A stretch of DNA of 64,000 nucleotides. Origin: Stutzerimonas azotifigens DSM 17556 (GTDB taxonomy: Bacteria; Pseudomonadota; Gammaproteobacteria; Pseudomonadales; Pseudomonadaceae). Below the pieces are notes generated by a model that saw only the letters and a program-made list of their open reading frames with translations, was not told the origin of the DNA and did not search any database. Shown here in pieces: positions 25,803 to 37,197 of the stretch (within the stretch, counting starts at the first letter, position 1; every line of letters starts with the position of its first letter). Position numbers and translations under genes: made by a program. Location: NCBI RefSeq assembly GCF_000425625.1, contig NZ_KE384409.1, positions 215,056-279,055 on the forward strand. The letters run 5' to 3'.

Positions 25803-26191
25803 TTCCACAACTCCACCACGGTACCGTTCCCCGGCTCGCTGCGAATGACGAAATCGTCGACCAGGCGCCGGGCGCCACTGAGCCCGAGACCGAGCCCGTT
25901 GCCGGAGGTGTAGCCGTCGACCATCGCCTTGTCGAGGTCCTCGATGCCGGGCCCCTGGTCACTGATGATCAGGCACACTGCCGTGCGCCCGTCGCGCATC
26001 TGCTGCTCGATGCGGCACTCTCCCCCACCTCCGTAGATCAACGCATTACGGGCGATCTCACTCGCCGCCGTGACGATCTTCGTCTGTGAAACGAGGCCCA
26101 GGCGTGCCTGTTCGGCAGCCTTGCGGACCTGCTGTCTGACGACGACGATGTCAGTTTCCTGCTTCAGCGGAAATGTCTGTGTCGTCGTCAC
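25793..26191 (-). CDS. rsbT: RsbT-like switch kinase
   Basis: This 132-residue GHKL-fold serine/threonine kinase corresponds closely to RsbT (133 residues in Bacillus subtilis). The N-box EIARNA places Asn49, the G1 box DQGPG places Asp78, and the G2 box is GLGLGLSG (99-106). RsbT is held by the RsbR-RsbS complex, phosphorylates it under stress, and on release binds a downstream partner. The GTG start at 26191 has GGAG about 8 bases upstream, and the gene overlaps rsbS by 41 bp. The Bacillus target RsbU is missing; the fused phosphatase or hybrid kinase next door is the obvious candidate partner. Confidence 0.9.
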   Translation of the reverse strand: MTTTQTFPLKQETDIVVVRQQVRKAAEQARLGLVSQTKIVTAASEIARNALIYGGGGECRIEQQMRDGRTAVCLIISDQGPGIEDLDKAMVDGYTSGNGLGLGLSGARRLVDDFVIRSEPGNGTVVELWKWR

Positions 26192-26573
26192 TCTCGGGCT
26201 CCAGGCTCATGTCTCGGTCGACGGTGCGTTCCAGCCAGCGCATACCCTTTTCGACATTGAGTGCGGTGGCGATGCCCTCCAGGGAGAGCCCCAATTCGAC
26301 CAGGGTGATGGCAACGGCCGGCTGCATGCCGACGACGATGACCTTGGCATCGAGAATGCGCGATACGTTGGCGATGTGGGCGAGCATGCGCCCGATGAAG
26401 GAGTCGACGATCTCCAGCGACGAAATGTCGATCAGGACGCCCTTGGCCTTGTGCCGGACGATCTGTTCGGTCAGATCCTCCTGCAGGTCGATGGCCAGCT
26501 GGTCGTGCATGTCGACCTGGATGCTCAGCAACAGGTATTGGCCCATCTTCAGGATGGGAATGCGATCCACCAT
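26151..26573 (-). CDS. rsbS: RsbS-like STAS antagonist
   Basis: This 140-residue protein is a single STAS domain close to RsbS: IPILKMGQYLLLSIQ at 5-19, then IDISSLEIVDSFIGRML at 48-64. Ser58 in VDSF aligns with the Bacillus phosphorylation site Ser59. MQPAVAITLVELGLSLEGI matches the second conserved block. RsbS scaffolds the stressosome with RsbR and captures RsbT in the cytoplasm. Compared with the Bacillus protein it has an acidic C-terminal tail of about 20 residues (ESDDDTDISAE). GAGGGG precedes the ATG at 26573, which lies 10 bp after the rsbR stop. Confidence 0.92.
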   Translation of the reverse strand: MVDRIPILKMGQYLLLSIQVDMHDQLAIDLQEDLTEQIVRHKAKGVLIDISSLEIVDSFIGRMLAHIANVSRILDAKVIVVGMQPAVAITLVELGLSLEGIATALNVEKGMRWLERTVDRDMSLEPESDDDTDISAEAGN

Positions 26574-26583
26574 GGCAGGCCCC

Positions 26584-27429
26584 TCAACGAATCGTATTGG
26601 TGTTCGCCACCAGCCGGACGTCCAGCTCCCTGAGCGCCAGGCGGAAGGCATCGGCCAGCGACGACTTGGTGACCACGTCACCGAGCTCCACGCCCAGGTG
26701 AACGATGGTGGCCGCGATCTGCGGACGGATGCCGCTGATGATGCACTTGGCGCCCATCAGCTTGGCGGCGGTCACCGTCTTGAGCAGGTGCTGGGCGACC
26801 ATGGTGTCGACCGTCGGCACGCCGGTGATGTCGATGATGGCGATGTCCGACTCGGTCTCGACGATCTTCTGCAGCAGCGCCTCCATGACGATCTGGGTGC
26901 GGTTGCTGTCCAGCGAACCGATCAGCGGGATCGCCAGGACGCCGCGCCACAGCTCGACCACCGGGGTGGACAGCTCCAGCATGCTTTCCTGCTGCTCGCG
27001 GATCACCGTCTCGCGGCCGGTCATGTAGGACTCCATGCTGTACAGGCCGAGCTTGTCGATCAGCTGGGTGGTGGTCCAGATGTGCTCCAGCGGGTTCTCC
27101 GCATGCTTCTGCAGCAGGGTGAACAGCGGCTCCTTGAGCGAGAACACGAAGGTCGCGGTTTCCGACGGCGAGAAACCCTGCCGGCTCTGCACCTGCGACA
27201 GGCGATCGAGCAGCATCTTCACGGGCTTCCATTGCGGCGCCTCGAGCGAGTCGCTGCCTTGTGCCAGGGCGGCGGCGAAACCGCGCAGCAGCTCCTGGGA
27301 GTTGGCCTGTACCGTCTGCTCGTCGATCAGGTCCGCACGGATACCCGCCGCGCGCTGCGCGGCCACCCAATTGGCGAGAACCTCAGGTTCGTGCTGTTGC
27401 AGCAAGCTGGCAAGAATCGGTGAAGACAT
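26584..27429 (-). CDS. rsbR: RsbR-like stressosome sensor
   Basis: This 281-residue protein has an N-terminal helical sensor region (about 5-150) that looks like the RsbRD_N type rather than a globin, and a C-terminal STAS domain (about 160-275). The STAS part carries IIDITGVPTVDTMVAQHLL and GIRPQIAATIVHLGVEL. Thr209 (VDT) lies where RsbS has its phosphoserine, and Thr241 (AAT) is a candidate for the second site; this mapping is by motif and is inferred. It should form the outer sensory turret of a stressosome and leads the six-gene operon. The start at ATG 27429 has GAGGAAC upstream. The signal sensed is unknown. Confidence 0.9.
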   Translation of the reverse strand: MSSPILASLLQQHEPEVLANWVAAQRAAGIRADLIDEQTVQANSQELLRGFAAALAQGSDSLEAPQWKPVKMLLDRLSQVQSRQGFSPSETATFVFSLKEPLFTLLQKHAENPLEHIWTTTQLIDKLGLYSMESYMTGRETVIREQQESMLELSTPVVELWRGVLAIPLIGSLDSNRTQIVMEALLQKIVETESDIAIIDITGVPTVDTMVAQHLLKTVTAAKLMGAKCIISGIRPQIAATIVHLGVELGDVVTKSSLADAFRLALRELDVRLVANTNTIR

Positions 27430-27826
27430 CGAAGTGTTCCTCGGACAGGTATCGAAGGCGGCTATCCCGCCGCCCGTAAGGCATTGAGTCGAAGCGATAA
27501 CGACATGATCGCTGCGCCCGGCGGGCACCGGCGCATGCGGCCGCTGAATCTATCATCCTGCGCGTTCGGCGGTATCCCCCGCGCGCGGTTTCTTGTGTTT
27601 CACACATCTGCGTGCGCGATTTACTTACAGAGCGGCCGAGTGACGGGCGCCCCCTCTCGCTCGCCTATGACCCGAAACCAACGCCGGTGTTCACCCCTGG
27701 TGTACGATCGGACGATGCCGCCGGAACGCCGCCGGCGGCGAGTTGTCGATCATCCATCGCGAAACAGGACGCGTCCGGTCGCGCCGAGCCCATGCGACGC
27801 CGGATGCCGCTGCCAGGAAGCCCACG
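27430..27826. promoter_or_regulatory. Divergent control region between rsbR and selA
   Basis: This 397-bp gap separates the minus-strand Rsb operon from the plus-strand selenium genes. The stretch around 27590-27640 is locally AT-richer (TTTCTTGTGTTTCACACA, then GATTTACTTACAG) and is the most likely promoter area. I could not assign -35/-10 boxes, a stress-sigma site or an Anr/Fnr box with confidence. Open frames across it appear to be GC artefacts. Confidence 0.3.
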
Positions 27827-29229
27827 ATGTCAAGCGCCCGCCTTCCGTCCATCGACCGCCTGCTGCGCAGCCCGGCCTGCGATCCGCTGGCCCGCCGCTA
27901 CGGCCGCAACGCCCTGCTCGATACCCTGCGCGACCTGCTCGACGAGCTGCGCGAACCGGCCCGGCACGGCCGCCTCGACGCCATCGAACTGTCCGAAGCG
28001 GTGCTCGCCGGACGCGCCGGCGAACGTCTGGCTGCCCGCCATGGCAGCCGCGTGCGGCGCGTGTTCAACCTCACCGGCACCGTGCTGCACACCAACCTCG
28101 GCCGCGCCCTGCTGCCGGAGCCGGCGATCGAGGCGATCACCCAGGCCGCGCGCCATCCGCTGAACCTCGAATTCGACCTGGCCACCGGCAAGCGCGGCGA
28201 CCGCGACGACCTCATCGCCGGGCTCGTGTGCGAACTCACCGGTGCCGAAGCGGTAACGGTGGTGAACAACAACGCCGCGGCCGTGCTGCTCGCACTGAAC
28301 AGTCTGGGCGCGCGCCGGGAAGGCGTGATTTCGCGTGGCGAGCTGATCGAGATCGGCGGTGCTTTCCGCATTCCCGACATCATGGCCCGCGCCGGCGTGA
28401 AGCTGGTCGAGGTGGGCACCACCAATCGCACCCACGCGAAGGACTACCAGGCCGCCATCGGCCCGCGTACCGGCCTGCTGATGCGCGTGCACACCAGCAA
28501 CTACAGCGTGCAGGGCTTCACCGCCAGTGTCGCCACCGCGGACCTGGCGAAGCTCGCCCACGCGCACGGTCTGCCGCTGCTGGAAGACCTCGGCAGCGGC
28601 ACCCTGGTCGACCTGACCCGCTGGGGCCTGCCGGCCGAGCCGACGGTGCAGCAGGCGCTGCGCGACGGTGCCGATCTGGTGACCTTCAGCGGCGACAAGC
28701 TGCTTGGCGGCCCGCAGTGCGGGATCATCGTCGGCAAGCGCGAGCTGATCGAGCGGATCAAGAAGAATCCGCTCAAGCGCGCCCTGCGTGTCGACAAGCT
28801 GACCCTCGCCGCGCTGGAGGCGGTGCTCGGCCTCTACCGCGACCCCGACCGGCTGGGCGAGCGGCTGACCACGCTGCGCCTGCTCGCCCGTCCGCAGGAC
28901 GACATCCGCCGGCAGGCCGAACGCCTGGCTCCGGCGCTGGCGGCGCGCCTTGGCGAGCGCTGGCAGGCGACCGCCGGCGAGGCGCTGGGGATGATCGGCA
29001 GCGGCGCGCAGCCGGTCGCACGGCTGGCCAGCGCGGCACTCTGCCTGCGCCCGCTGCAACCCAAACGGCTGCGCGGTCGCGCCCTGCGGCATCTCGAGGA
29101 GGCGCTGCGGACGCTGCCGATCCCGGTGATCGGCCGCATCGACGACGACGCCCTGTGGCTGGACCTGCGCCAGCTCGACGACGAAGCGGCGTTCCTCGCC
29201 CAGCTCGAGCAACTGGAGGTCGCCGCACC

Positions 29230-29233
<4 letters not shown>
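27827..29233 (+). CDS. selA: L-seryl-tRNA(Sec) selenium transferase
   Basis: This 468-residue PLP enzyme converts Ser-tRNA(Sec) to Sec-tRNA(Sec) using selenophosphate. The fold-type I lysine is Lys291 in [14 protein letters not shown], and [17 protein letters not shown] (80-96) and [11 protein letters not shown] (147-157) are SelA hallmarks. Length matches E. coli SelA (463). The ATG at 27827 begins the conserved N-terminal helix ([11 protein letters not shown]); the upstream in-frame ATG is less likely. Its stop overlaps the selB start. The products act on selC and fdnG further down the same locus; selD, needed for selenophosphate, is not in the window. Confidence 0.95.
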
Positions 29234-31146
<1,913 letters not shown>

Positions 31147-31301
31147 CGTTTACATGCGGCAATTGCGTGCCAAGGTGCGCCGTGCGCACCTGAAGCGGTC
31201 TCGACGAACGTGCCTGCACGTCGCCTTCCTTCCCTGTCAGAGACGTGCCCTCCTGACGACAAGGCAGAGGCGCGGCGGCTCGGAAGGGCTCGCTCCGGCC
31301 G

Positions 31302-31424
31302 TAATGCAGTTCACTTAGCTGAGGACGACCCGGAAATCTTTGGCTGTCGCGGGGCTCAGGTCGGCAACTCCGCTGTTGTGGGAGGCCCGACCTCGGGGCG
31401 AGCTTGCCTAAGTGAACAGCGTTA
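31302..31424. mobile_element. Small inverted-repeat element (possible MITE remnant)
   Basis: The ends TAATGCAGTTCACTTAG (31302-31318) and the complement of CTAAGTGAACAGCGTTA (31408-31424) match at 15 of 17 positions. Inside lies a family B repeat arm (GTGGGAGGCCCGACC near 31378). About 123 bp long with no coding capacity, it could be the two ends of a decayed insertion sequence or a MITE. No clear target duplication is seen. It occupies the gap after selB. Confidence 0.45.
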
Positions 31425-31539
31425 CGCCCCGGCCGGGCCCTCTCACAACGGCTCGCCCCCGTTCCCCTCGGAACGCTGCCTGGCTAAGATGTAGGCACAT
31501 CGTATATACAAAAGCTGTATGTTCCGTAGAGGCGCCGTC

Positions 31540-31818
31540 ATGGCCAAAGAAGCGGTTTTCAACCTCAAACTGGAGCCTGAACTCCGTGCCGAGTTCATGG
31601 CCGCAGCGGAGGCCGTCCACCGGCCTGCTTCCCAAGTCATGCGCCAACTCATGCGCGACTTCATTCGACAACAGCAACAAGCCAGGGACTACGACGACTT
31701 CCTGCACCGCAAGGTCGAAGTCGCACGCGCCTCCGTCGATGCGGGGCGTGGTCGCTCCAATGAAGAGATCGAGGCGGCCTTCGCGGCGCGGCGCGCCCGA
31801 ATATTGGGCCACGAATGA
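31540..31818 (+). CDS. Type II antitoxin (RelB/ParD-like)
   Basis: This 92-residue protein has the form of a ribbon-helix-helix antitoxin: AVFNLKLEPELRAEFMAAAE for the DNA-binding strand and first helix, then SQVMRQLMRDFIRQQQQ for the second, and a charged C-terminal tail that would wrap the toxin. The ATG at 31540 (MAKEAVF) suits the family better than ATG 31519. A TATACAAAAGCTGTAT near 31504-31519 may be its operator. The stop overlaps the start of a frameshifted ParE/RelE-type toxin, so the antitoxin is intact while its partner appears dead. Confidence 0.8.
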   Translation: MAKEAVFNLKLEPELRAEFMAAAEAVHRPASQVMRQLMRDFIRQQQQARDYDDFLHRKVEVARASVDAGRGRSNEEIEAAFAARRARILGHE

Positions 31819-32098
31819 GGGTTGTCTGGACGCCCGAAGCTGAGCAGGACCGTTTGGATATATGGGATTTCATTGCCCTCGACAATGCCCATGCCGCCGC
31901 GCGTATGGATGACTCTTTGCCAGCGTTGCGAGCAAGCTGGCCGACCTCCCTGCCATGGGCAAGCCCGGGAAGATTCCAGGCACCCGCGAGCTGATCCCAC
32001 ACGAAAACTACCGGCTTGTGTACCAGATCGACGAAGGCACCGTATGGGTGCTCGCGCTGGTTCATACAGCCAGGATGTGGCCACCGTTACGCGACTGA
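31815..32098 (+). pseudogene. Frameshifted RelE/ParE-type toxin
   Basis: The gene starts with ATG overlapping the antitoxin stop and reads MRVVWTPEAEQDRLDIWDFI, continuing to the MD at 31905-31910. Frame is then lost at GA (31911-31912); one base appears missing. From CTC at 31913 the next frame reads LFASVASKLADLPAMGKPG, then TRELIPHENYRLVYQID and VLALVHTARMWPP, ending at TGA 32096-32098. Together the two parts make a full-length toxin of about 95 residues, normally an mRNA endonuclease or gyrase inhibitor. As it stands, the product would be truncated after about 60 residues. A sequencing error cannot be excluded. Confidence 0.8.
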
Positions 32099-32179
32099 AT
32101 TTCCGAGGCCTCCGACCTATTTCCAGCAGTTCGTTGTCCAACGCTTCGCTTGTTTCTGCAGTCCTTGTGAGCCCAATAA

Positions 32180-32275
32180 GGAAGGCAATCGCACCCGGTG
32201 GTGCGGCCGGGCTTCAAACCCGGTTGGGGACGGCAGCCGTTCCCGGGTGAGTTCGACTCTCACTGCCTTCCGCCA
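32180..32275 (+). tRNA. selC: tRNA-Sec (anticodon TCA)
   Basis: A 96-base tRNA gene with encoded CCA. The acceptor stem is 8 bp (GGAAGGCA pairing with TGCCTTCC), longer than in ordinary tRNAs. The anticodon stem CCGGG/CCCGG carries loop CTTCAAA, giving TCA at 32214-32216, and a long variable arm (GGGGACGGCAGCCGTTCCC) follows. The T-loop is TTCGACT. These traits together identify selenocysteine tRNA. It is transcribed in the same direction as selAB and fdnG, between them. Confidence 0.95.
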
Positions 32276-32488
32276 CCTTCCTCTCTGGCACGCCCGCGGG
32301 TTCATGCGCCGCCTGCCGCGCCAAGCGTGACCGACCGCACAGGCGTGTCACCGCCCATCCCGGCGTGCAGGCGTGAACTGCGAACGCCGTCTAGTCTTCA
32401 AGATGCGTTCGTCTGCACCGGGAACCCTCAAGCCGGGCGGCAGTCGACCATCAGCGTGATAGCCGAATACATAAGAAAGGAGATACCC

Positions 32489-35400
32489 ATGTCAGTGCGC
32501 GTATCCCGGCGCAATTTCCTCAAGTTGGGGGCAGCCGGCCTGGGCGCGTCGAGCATGGCCATGATGGGGTTCGCCCCTGACCAGGCCCTTGCATCCGTCC
32601 GCCATTTCAAGCTGTCCGGCGCCACCATGACCCGCAACGTCTGTACCTATTGCTCGGTCGGCTGCGGCATGTTGCTCTACGCCCGTGGCGATGGCGGGGC
32701 GAACGTGATCGACAACATCTACCACGTCGAGGGCGATCCGGATCATCCGGTCAGCCGCGGCTCGCTCTGCCCTCGCGGCGCCGGGGTGCTGGATTTCATC
32801 CACAGCCCGTCGCGGGTCAAGTACCCGGAGGTGCGCGAGCCGAACACCAACGAGTGGAAGCGCATCAGCTGGGACGAAGCCTTCGATCGCATCGCCCGTC
32901 ACATGAAGGACGACCGCGACCGCAACTTCCAGACGCACGACGACCAGGGCCGGCTGGTCAACCGCTGGATGACCACCTCGATGGTCGCCGCTTCGGCCTG
33001 TACCAACGAGACGGCGTATCTCACGCAGAAGATCACCCGGGCACTGGGCATTCTCACGCTGGATAACCAGGCACGCGTCTGACACGGACCGACGGTGGCA
33101 GGTCTTGCCCCTTCATTCGGTCGCGGTGCCATGACCAACCACTGGGTCGACATCCGCAACGCCAACGTCATCCTCTCGATGGGTGGCAATTCCGCCGAGG
33201 CGCATCCGGTCGGTTTCCGCTGGGTGATCCATGCCAAGGAACGCAGCAAGGCGATTCTTATTTCGGTGGACCCGCGCTACAACCGCACCACCGCGGTGTC
33301 GGACATCCATGCCTGGCTGCGCACCGGGACGGACATCGTCTGGCTTGGCGGGTTGATCAGCTACCTGATCGAGAACGAGCTGTACAACCGCGACTACGTG
33401 CTCGCCTACACCGACGCGCCGCTGATCGTGCGTGAGGGCTTCGACTTCGAGGACGGGCTGTTCAGCGGCTACAACCCGGACAACCGGACCTACGACCGCA
33501 GCACCTGGAACTTCGAGCTCGACGAGAACGGCTTCGCCCGCACCGACCCGACGCTGCAGCACCCGCGCTGCGTGTTCCAACTGCTGCGCCAGCATTACAG
33601 CCGCTACACGGTGGAGCAGGTCGAGAACATCACCGGCATGCCGCGCAAGAAGGTCCTGCAGATCTGGGACGTGATCGCCCAGACGGCGGCGCCGGACAAG
33701 ACCATGACCATCCTCTACGCGCTCGGCTGGACGCAGCACACGGTCGGCTCGCAGATGATCCGCGCCGGCGCCATGGTGCAATTGCTGCTGGGCAACATGG
33801 GCATGCCCGGCGGCGGGGTGAACGCCCTGCGCGGCCACTCCAACATCCAGGGGCTCACGGACATCGGCCTGCTGTCCAACCTGCTGCCGGGCTACATGAA
33901 CCTGCCGTCGGCCAACCTGCAGACCTACCAGGACTACATGCGCACTCGCATCAAGCAGCCGTTGCTGGAGGGCGAGGTGTCGTACTGGAAGTTCTACGAG
34001 CGCTTCTTCGTCAGCATGATGAAGGAGTGGTACGGCGACGTGGCCACCGCCGAGAACGACTGGTGCTACGACTGGCTGCCGAAGCTGTCGGCACCGCTCT
34101 ACGACATCCTCTACGCGATCAACCAGATGGTCCGTGGCGAGATGACCGGCGCCTTCTGCCAGGGCTTCAACATCCTCGCCGCCTTCCCTAACAAGGCGAA
34201 GGTCACCGAGGGCCTGTCCAAGCTCAAGTGGCTGGTGGTGATGGACCCGCTGAAGGTGGAGACCGGCGAGTTCTGGCAGAACCACGGCGAGTTCCATCCG
34301 GTCGATCCCTCGCAGATCGCCACCGAGGTGTTCCGCCTGCCGACCACCTGCTTCGCCGAGGACGACGGCTCGATCACCAACAGCTCGCGCTGGCTGCAAT
34401 GGCACCACAAGGCCGCGCCGCCACCCGGCGAGTCAAGGACCGACACGGAGATCCTGGCGCAGGTGATGCTGCGCATCAAACGGCTGTACGAGGAAGAAGG
34501 CGGGGCCTTCCCCGAGCCGATACTCAACCTGGCCTGGAACTACACCAACCCGGCCTACCCGTCTTCCGAAGAGCTGGCCAAGGAGTACAACGGCCGCGCA
34601 TTGGTCGACCTCACCGATCCGCAGGGCAACGTCATCCGCCGTGCCGGCGAGCAGCTGGACGATTTCAGCCAGTTGCGCGAGGACGGCACCACCGCCTGCG
34701 GATGCTGGATCTACTCGGGTGCCTTCACCGAAAAAGGCAACATGATGGATCGGCGCGACAACTCCGACCCCTACGACGTCGGGATGACGCTGGGCTGGGC
34801 CTGGGCCTGGCCGATGAACCGGCGGCTGCTGTACAACCGCGCCTCGGCCAGGCCGGACGGCACGCCCTGGTCGCAGGACAAGGCGTTCATCTGGTGGAAC
34901 GGCTCGCGCTGGGTCGGTGCCGACGTGCCGGACTTCGCGGTGACCTCGCCGCCGTCCGAGGGCGTGGGGCCGTTCATCCTCACCCAGACCGGCCGCGGGC
35001 AGCTGTTCGCCAGCGAATGGCTCAACGAGGGGCCCTTCCCCGAGCACTACGAGCCGATGGAGTCGCCGATCGACCGCAACCCGCTGAGCCCGGATAACCC
35101 GTTGGCGTTCCACAACCCGATCGCCCGCGTGTTCGACGAGGACAAGGACGATTTCGGCAGCAACAAGGAGTTTCCGTACGCGGCGACCACCTACCGGCTG
35201 ACCGAGCACTTCCACTTCTGGACCACCCACGCGCGGCTCAACGCCATCGCCCAGCCGGAGAAGTTCATCGAGATCAGCGAGCAGCTGGCCGGGGAACTGG
35301 GCATCGCCGTGGGCGAGCGGGTGCGGGTGCGCTCCAAGCGCGGCTACATGGACGCGGTGGCGGTGGTCACCAAGCGCATGGTGCCGTTGGAAATCGACGG

Positions 35401-35557
35401 GCGCACGGTCCACCAGATCGGGATTCCGCTGCACTGGGGCTTCAAGGGCGTGGCACGCAAGGCGCACCTGACCAACACGCTGACGCCCTTCGTCGGCGAC
35501 GGCAATACGCAGACGCCTGAATTCAAGTCGTTCCTCGTGAACCTCGAGAAGCTCTAG
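32489..35557 (+). CDS. fdnG: Formate dehydrogenase alpha subunit (selenoprotein)
   Basis: This is the catalytic subunit of a periplasmic respiratory formate dehydrogenase (FdnG/FdoG type), 1,022 residues including selenocysteine. The in-frame TGA at 33080-33082 is codon 198 and sits in DNQARV-Sec-HGPTVAGLAPSFGRG, the known Sec site. A twin-arginine signal (SRRNFLK, 6-12) directs folded export. Cys52, Cys55, Cys59 and Cys94 bind a [4Fe-4S] cluster; the rest binds molybdo- or tungsto-bis-MGD. It oxidises formate to CO2 and passes electrons to the beta subunit. AAAGGAG precedes the ATG. selC lies about 210 bp upstream, and fdxH follows by 9 bp. FdnG versus FdoG cannot be separated by sequence alone. 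Confidence 0.95.
33080..33120 (+). promoter_or_regulatory. SECIS-like element and UGA selenocysteine codon
   Basis: The UGA (33080-33082) is followed by a hairpin. The upper stem GGCA/TGCC (33097-33100, 33106-33109) closes the loop GGTCT, and CCGA/TCGG (33089-33092, 33117-33120) can pair below it. The GGTC-bearing loop at this distance from UGA is the recognition site for SelB in E. coli fdhF and fdnG. This explains why the gene is split into two open frames. Confidence 0.85.
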
Positions 35558-35566
35558 GAGAAGCCC

Positions 35567-36502
35567 ATGCGTGGAGACCAGATCAACCTGCAGGACATCG
35601 TCGCCCGCTCGGCCAGCCCTACGCCGTCGCCGCACGTGCGCTCGGGCAACATCCAGCAGGTGGCCAAGCTCATCGACGTGTCGGTGTGCATCGGCTGCAA
35701 GGCCTGCCAGGTCGCCTGTTCCGAATGGAACGACCTGCGCGACGAGGTGGGCCACTGCCACGGCGTGTACGACAACCCCATCGACCTGTCCGCCGAATCC
35801 TTCGAGGTGATGCGCTTCTCCGAGTACGTCAACGAGGAAGGCGACCTCGAGTGGCTGATCCGCAAGGACAACTGCATGCACTGCGCCGAGCCGGGCTGCC
35901 TCAAGGCCTGCCCGGCGCCGGGGGCGATCGTGCAGTACGCCAACGGCATCGTCGACTTCAACTCCGAGCACTGTATCGGCTGCGGCTACTGCCGCGCCGG
36001 CTGTCCGTTCGACATCCCGCGCTACAGCGAGAAGGACAACAAGGCCTACAAGTGCACGCTCTGCTCCGACCGCGTGTACCACGGCCTGGAGCCGGCCTGC
36101 GTGAAGAGCTGCCCGACCTCGGCGATCATGTTCGGTACCAAGGAGGCCATGCTCGACTACGGCGCCAAGCGCGTCGCCAGCCTGCAGGAGCGCGGCTACG
36201 AGAACGCCGGCATCTACGACCCGGCCGGCGTCGGCGGTACCCACGTGGTGTACGTGCTGCAGCATGCGGACAAGCCGGAGATCTACAGCGGCCTGCCGAA
36301 GGATCCGCAGATCAGCCCGGTGGTCGAGGCCTGGAAGGGCATCACCAAGCCGCTCATGTCGGCGGTGCTCGGCCTCTCGGTGCTCACCGGCTTCTTCCAC
36401 TACATGATCAAGGGTCCCAAGGAAGAGCCCGAAGACGATCCCGATCCGGAAAAGGCCGCGGCCGACCGGGAGCTCGACCGCCGCGAGGGAGACCGACCAT
36501 GA
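35567..36502 (+). CDS. fdxH: Formate dehydrogenase iron-sulfur beta subunit
   Basis: This 311-residue protein is the electron-transfer subunit that carries four [4Fe-4S] clusters from FdnG to the membrane cytochrome. Cysteine groups are visible as [42 protein letters not shown] and [17 protein letters not shown] single C-terminal transmembrane helix ([19 protein letters not shown], about 265-283) anchors it on the periplasmic face. It has no signal peptide and is exported with FdnG. The gene lies 9 bp after fdnG and overlaps the fdnI start (ATGA). A charged tail follows the anchor. Confidence 0.95.
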   Translation: MRGDQINLQDIVARSASPTPSPHVRSGNIQQVAKLIDVSVCIGCKACQVACSEWNDLRDEVGHCHGVYDNPIDLSAESFEVMRFSEYVNEEGDLEWLIRKDNCMHCAEPGCLKACPAPGAIVQYANGIVDFNSEHCIGCGYCRAGCPFDIPRYSEKDNKAYKCTLCSDRVYHGLEPACVKSCPTSAIMFGTKEAMLDYGAKRVASLQERGYENAGIYDPAGVGGTHVVYVLQHADKPEIYSGLPKDPQISPVVEAWKGITKPLMSAVLGLSVLTGFFHYMIKGPKEEPEDDPDPEKAAADRELDRREGDRP

Positions 36503-37197
36503 GCCACTCCAACGTCAAGCACGGCATCCTGCGCTACGGCTGGTGGACACGCACCAACCACTGGCTGATCGCCATCAGCTTCGTGCTGCTCGCGCTCAGC
36601 GGCCTGGCGCTGTTCTACCCGACTTTCTACAGCCTGACCGGGCTGTTCGGCGGGCCCGAGGAAACGCGCATCTTCCACCCCTATCTCGGGGTGTTCATGA
36701 CGCTGTTCTTCCTCATCCAGGCGGTGCGCTTCTTCGGCGACAACCTGATCCGCCGGCACGACGTGCAATGGATGAAGCAGATGCCCGACCTGCTCGCCAA
36801 CCGCGACGAGCGCCTGCCGCCGGTGGGCAAGAACAACGCCGGGCAGAAGCTGGTCTACTGGCTGTTCCTCGCCACGGTACCGGTGCTGCTGGTCAGCGGC
36901 GTGATCATCTGGCGGCCCTGGTTCGCCGACGGCGTGCCGCTCTGGCTGCACCGCACGGCGGCGATGGTGCACGCCTACGCCGCGTTCATCGCCATCATCA
37001 CGCTGGTGATCCACGTCTACTCGGCGATCTGGGTCAAGGGCTCGATCCGCGCGATGACCCAGGGCCGCGTCAGTCATGCCTGGGCCCGTCACCACCACGG
37101 GCTCTGGTACGACGAGATCATGCGCGGCAAGGAGCGCGGCGACGATACCGCCCTGCCCTCCACCGGCAAGCACATAGAAACAGGAAAGGATCGATGA
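36499..37197 (+). CDS. fdnI: Formate dehydrogenase cytochrome b556 subunit
   Basis: This 232-residue inner-membrane protein holds two b hemes and a quinone site, completing formate-to-quinone electron transfer. Four transmembrane helices are seen (about 22-42, 55-75, 115-135 and 152-175), with candidate heme-ligand histidines in [26 protein letters not shown] and VIHVYSAIW. The start overlaps the fdxH stop, and its own stop overlaps the fdhE start, so the whole fdnGHI-fdhE set is one operon. Confidence 0.93.
   Translation: MSHSNVKHGILRYGWWTRTNHWLIAISFVLLALSGLALFYPTFYSLTGLFGGPEETRIFHPYLGVFMTLFFLIQAVRFFGDNLIRRHDVQWMKQMPDLLANRDERLPPVGKNNAGQKLVYWLFLATVPVLLVSGVIIWRPWFADGVPLWLHRTAAMVHAYAAFIAIITLVIHVYSAIWVKGSIRAMTQGRVSHAWARHHHGLWYDEIMRGKERGDDTALPSTGKHIETGKDR

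Noticed and set aside
27430-27826. Anr/Fnr or stress-sigma promoter between rsbR and selA
   Set aside because: No TTGAT-N4-ATCAA box or recognisable alternative-sigma promoter could be found by eye.
32198-33082. fdnG as a gene broken by a nonsense mutation
   Set aside because: The TGA is at the known selenocysteine site, a SECIS-like hairpin follows, and selA, selB and selC are adjacent.
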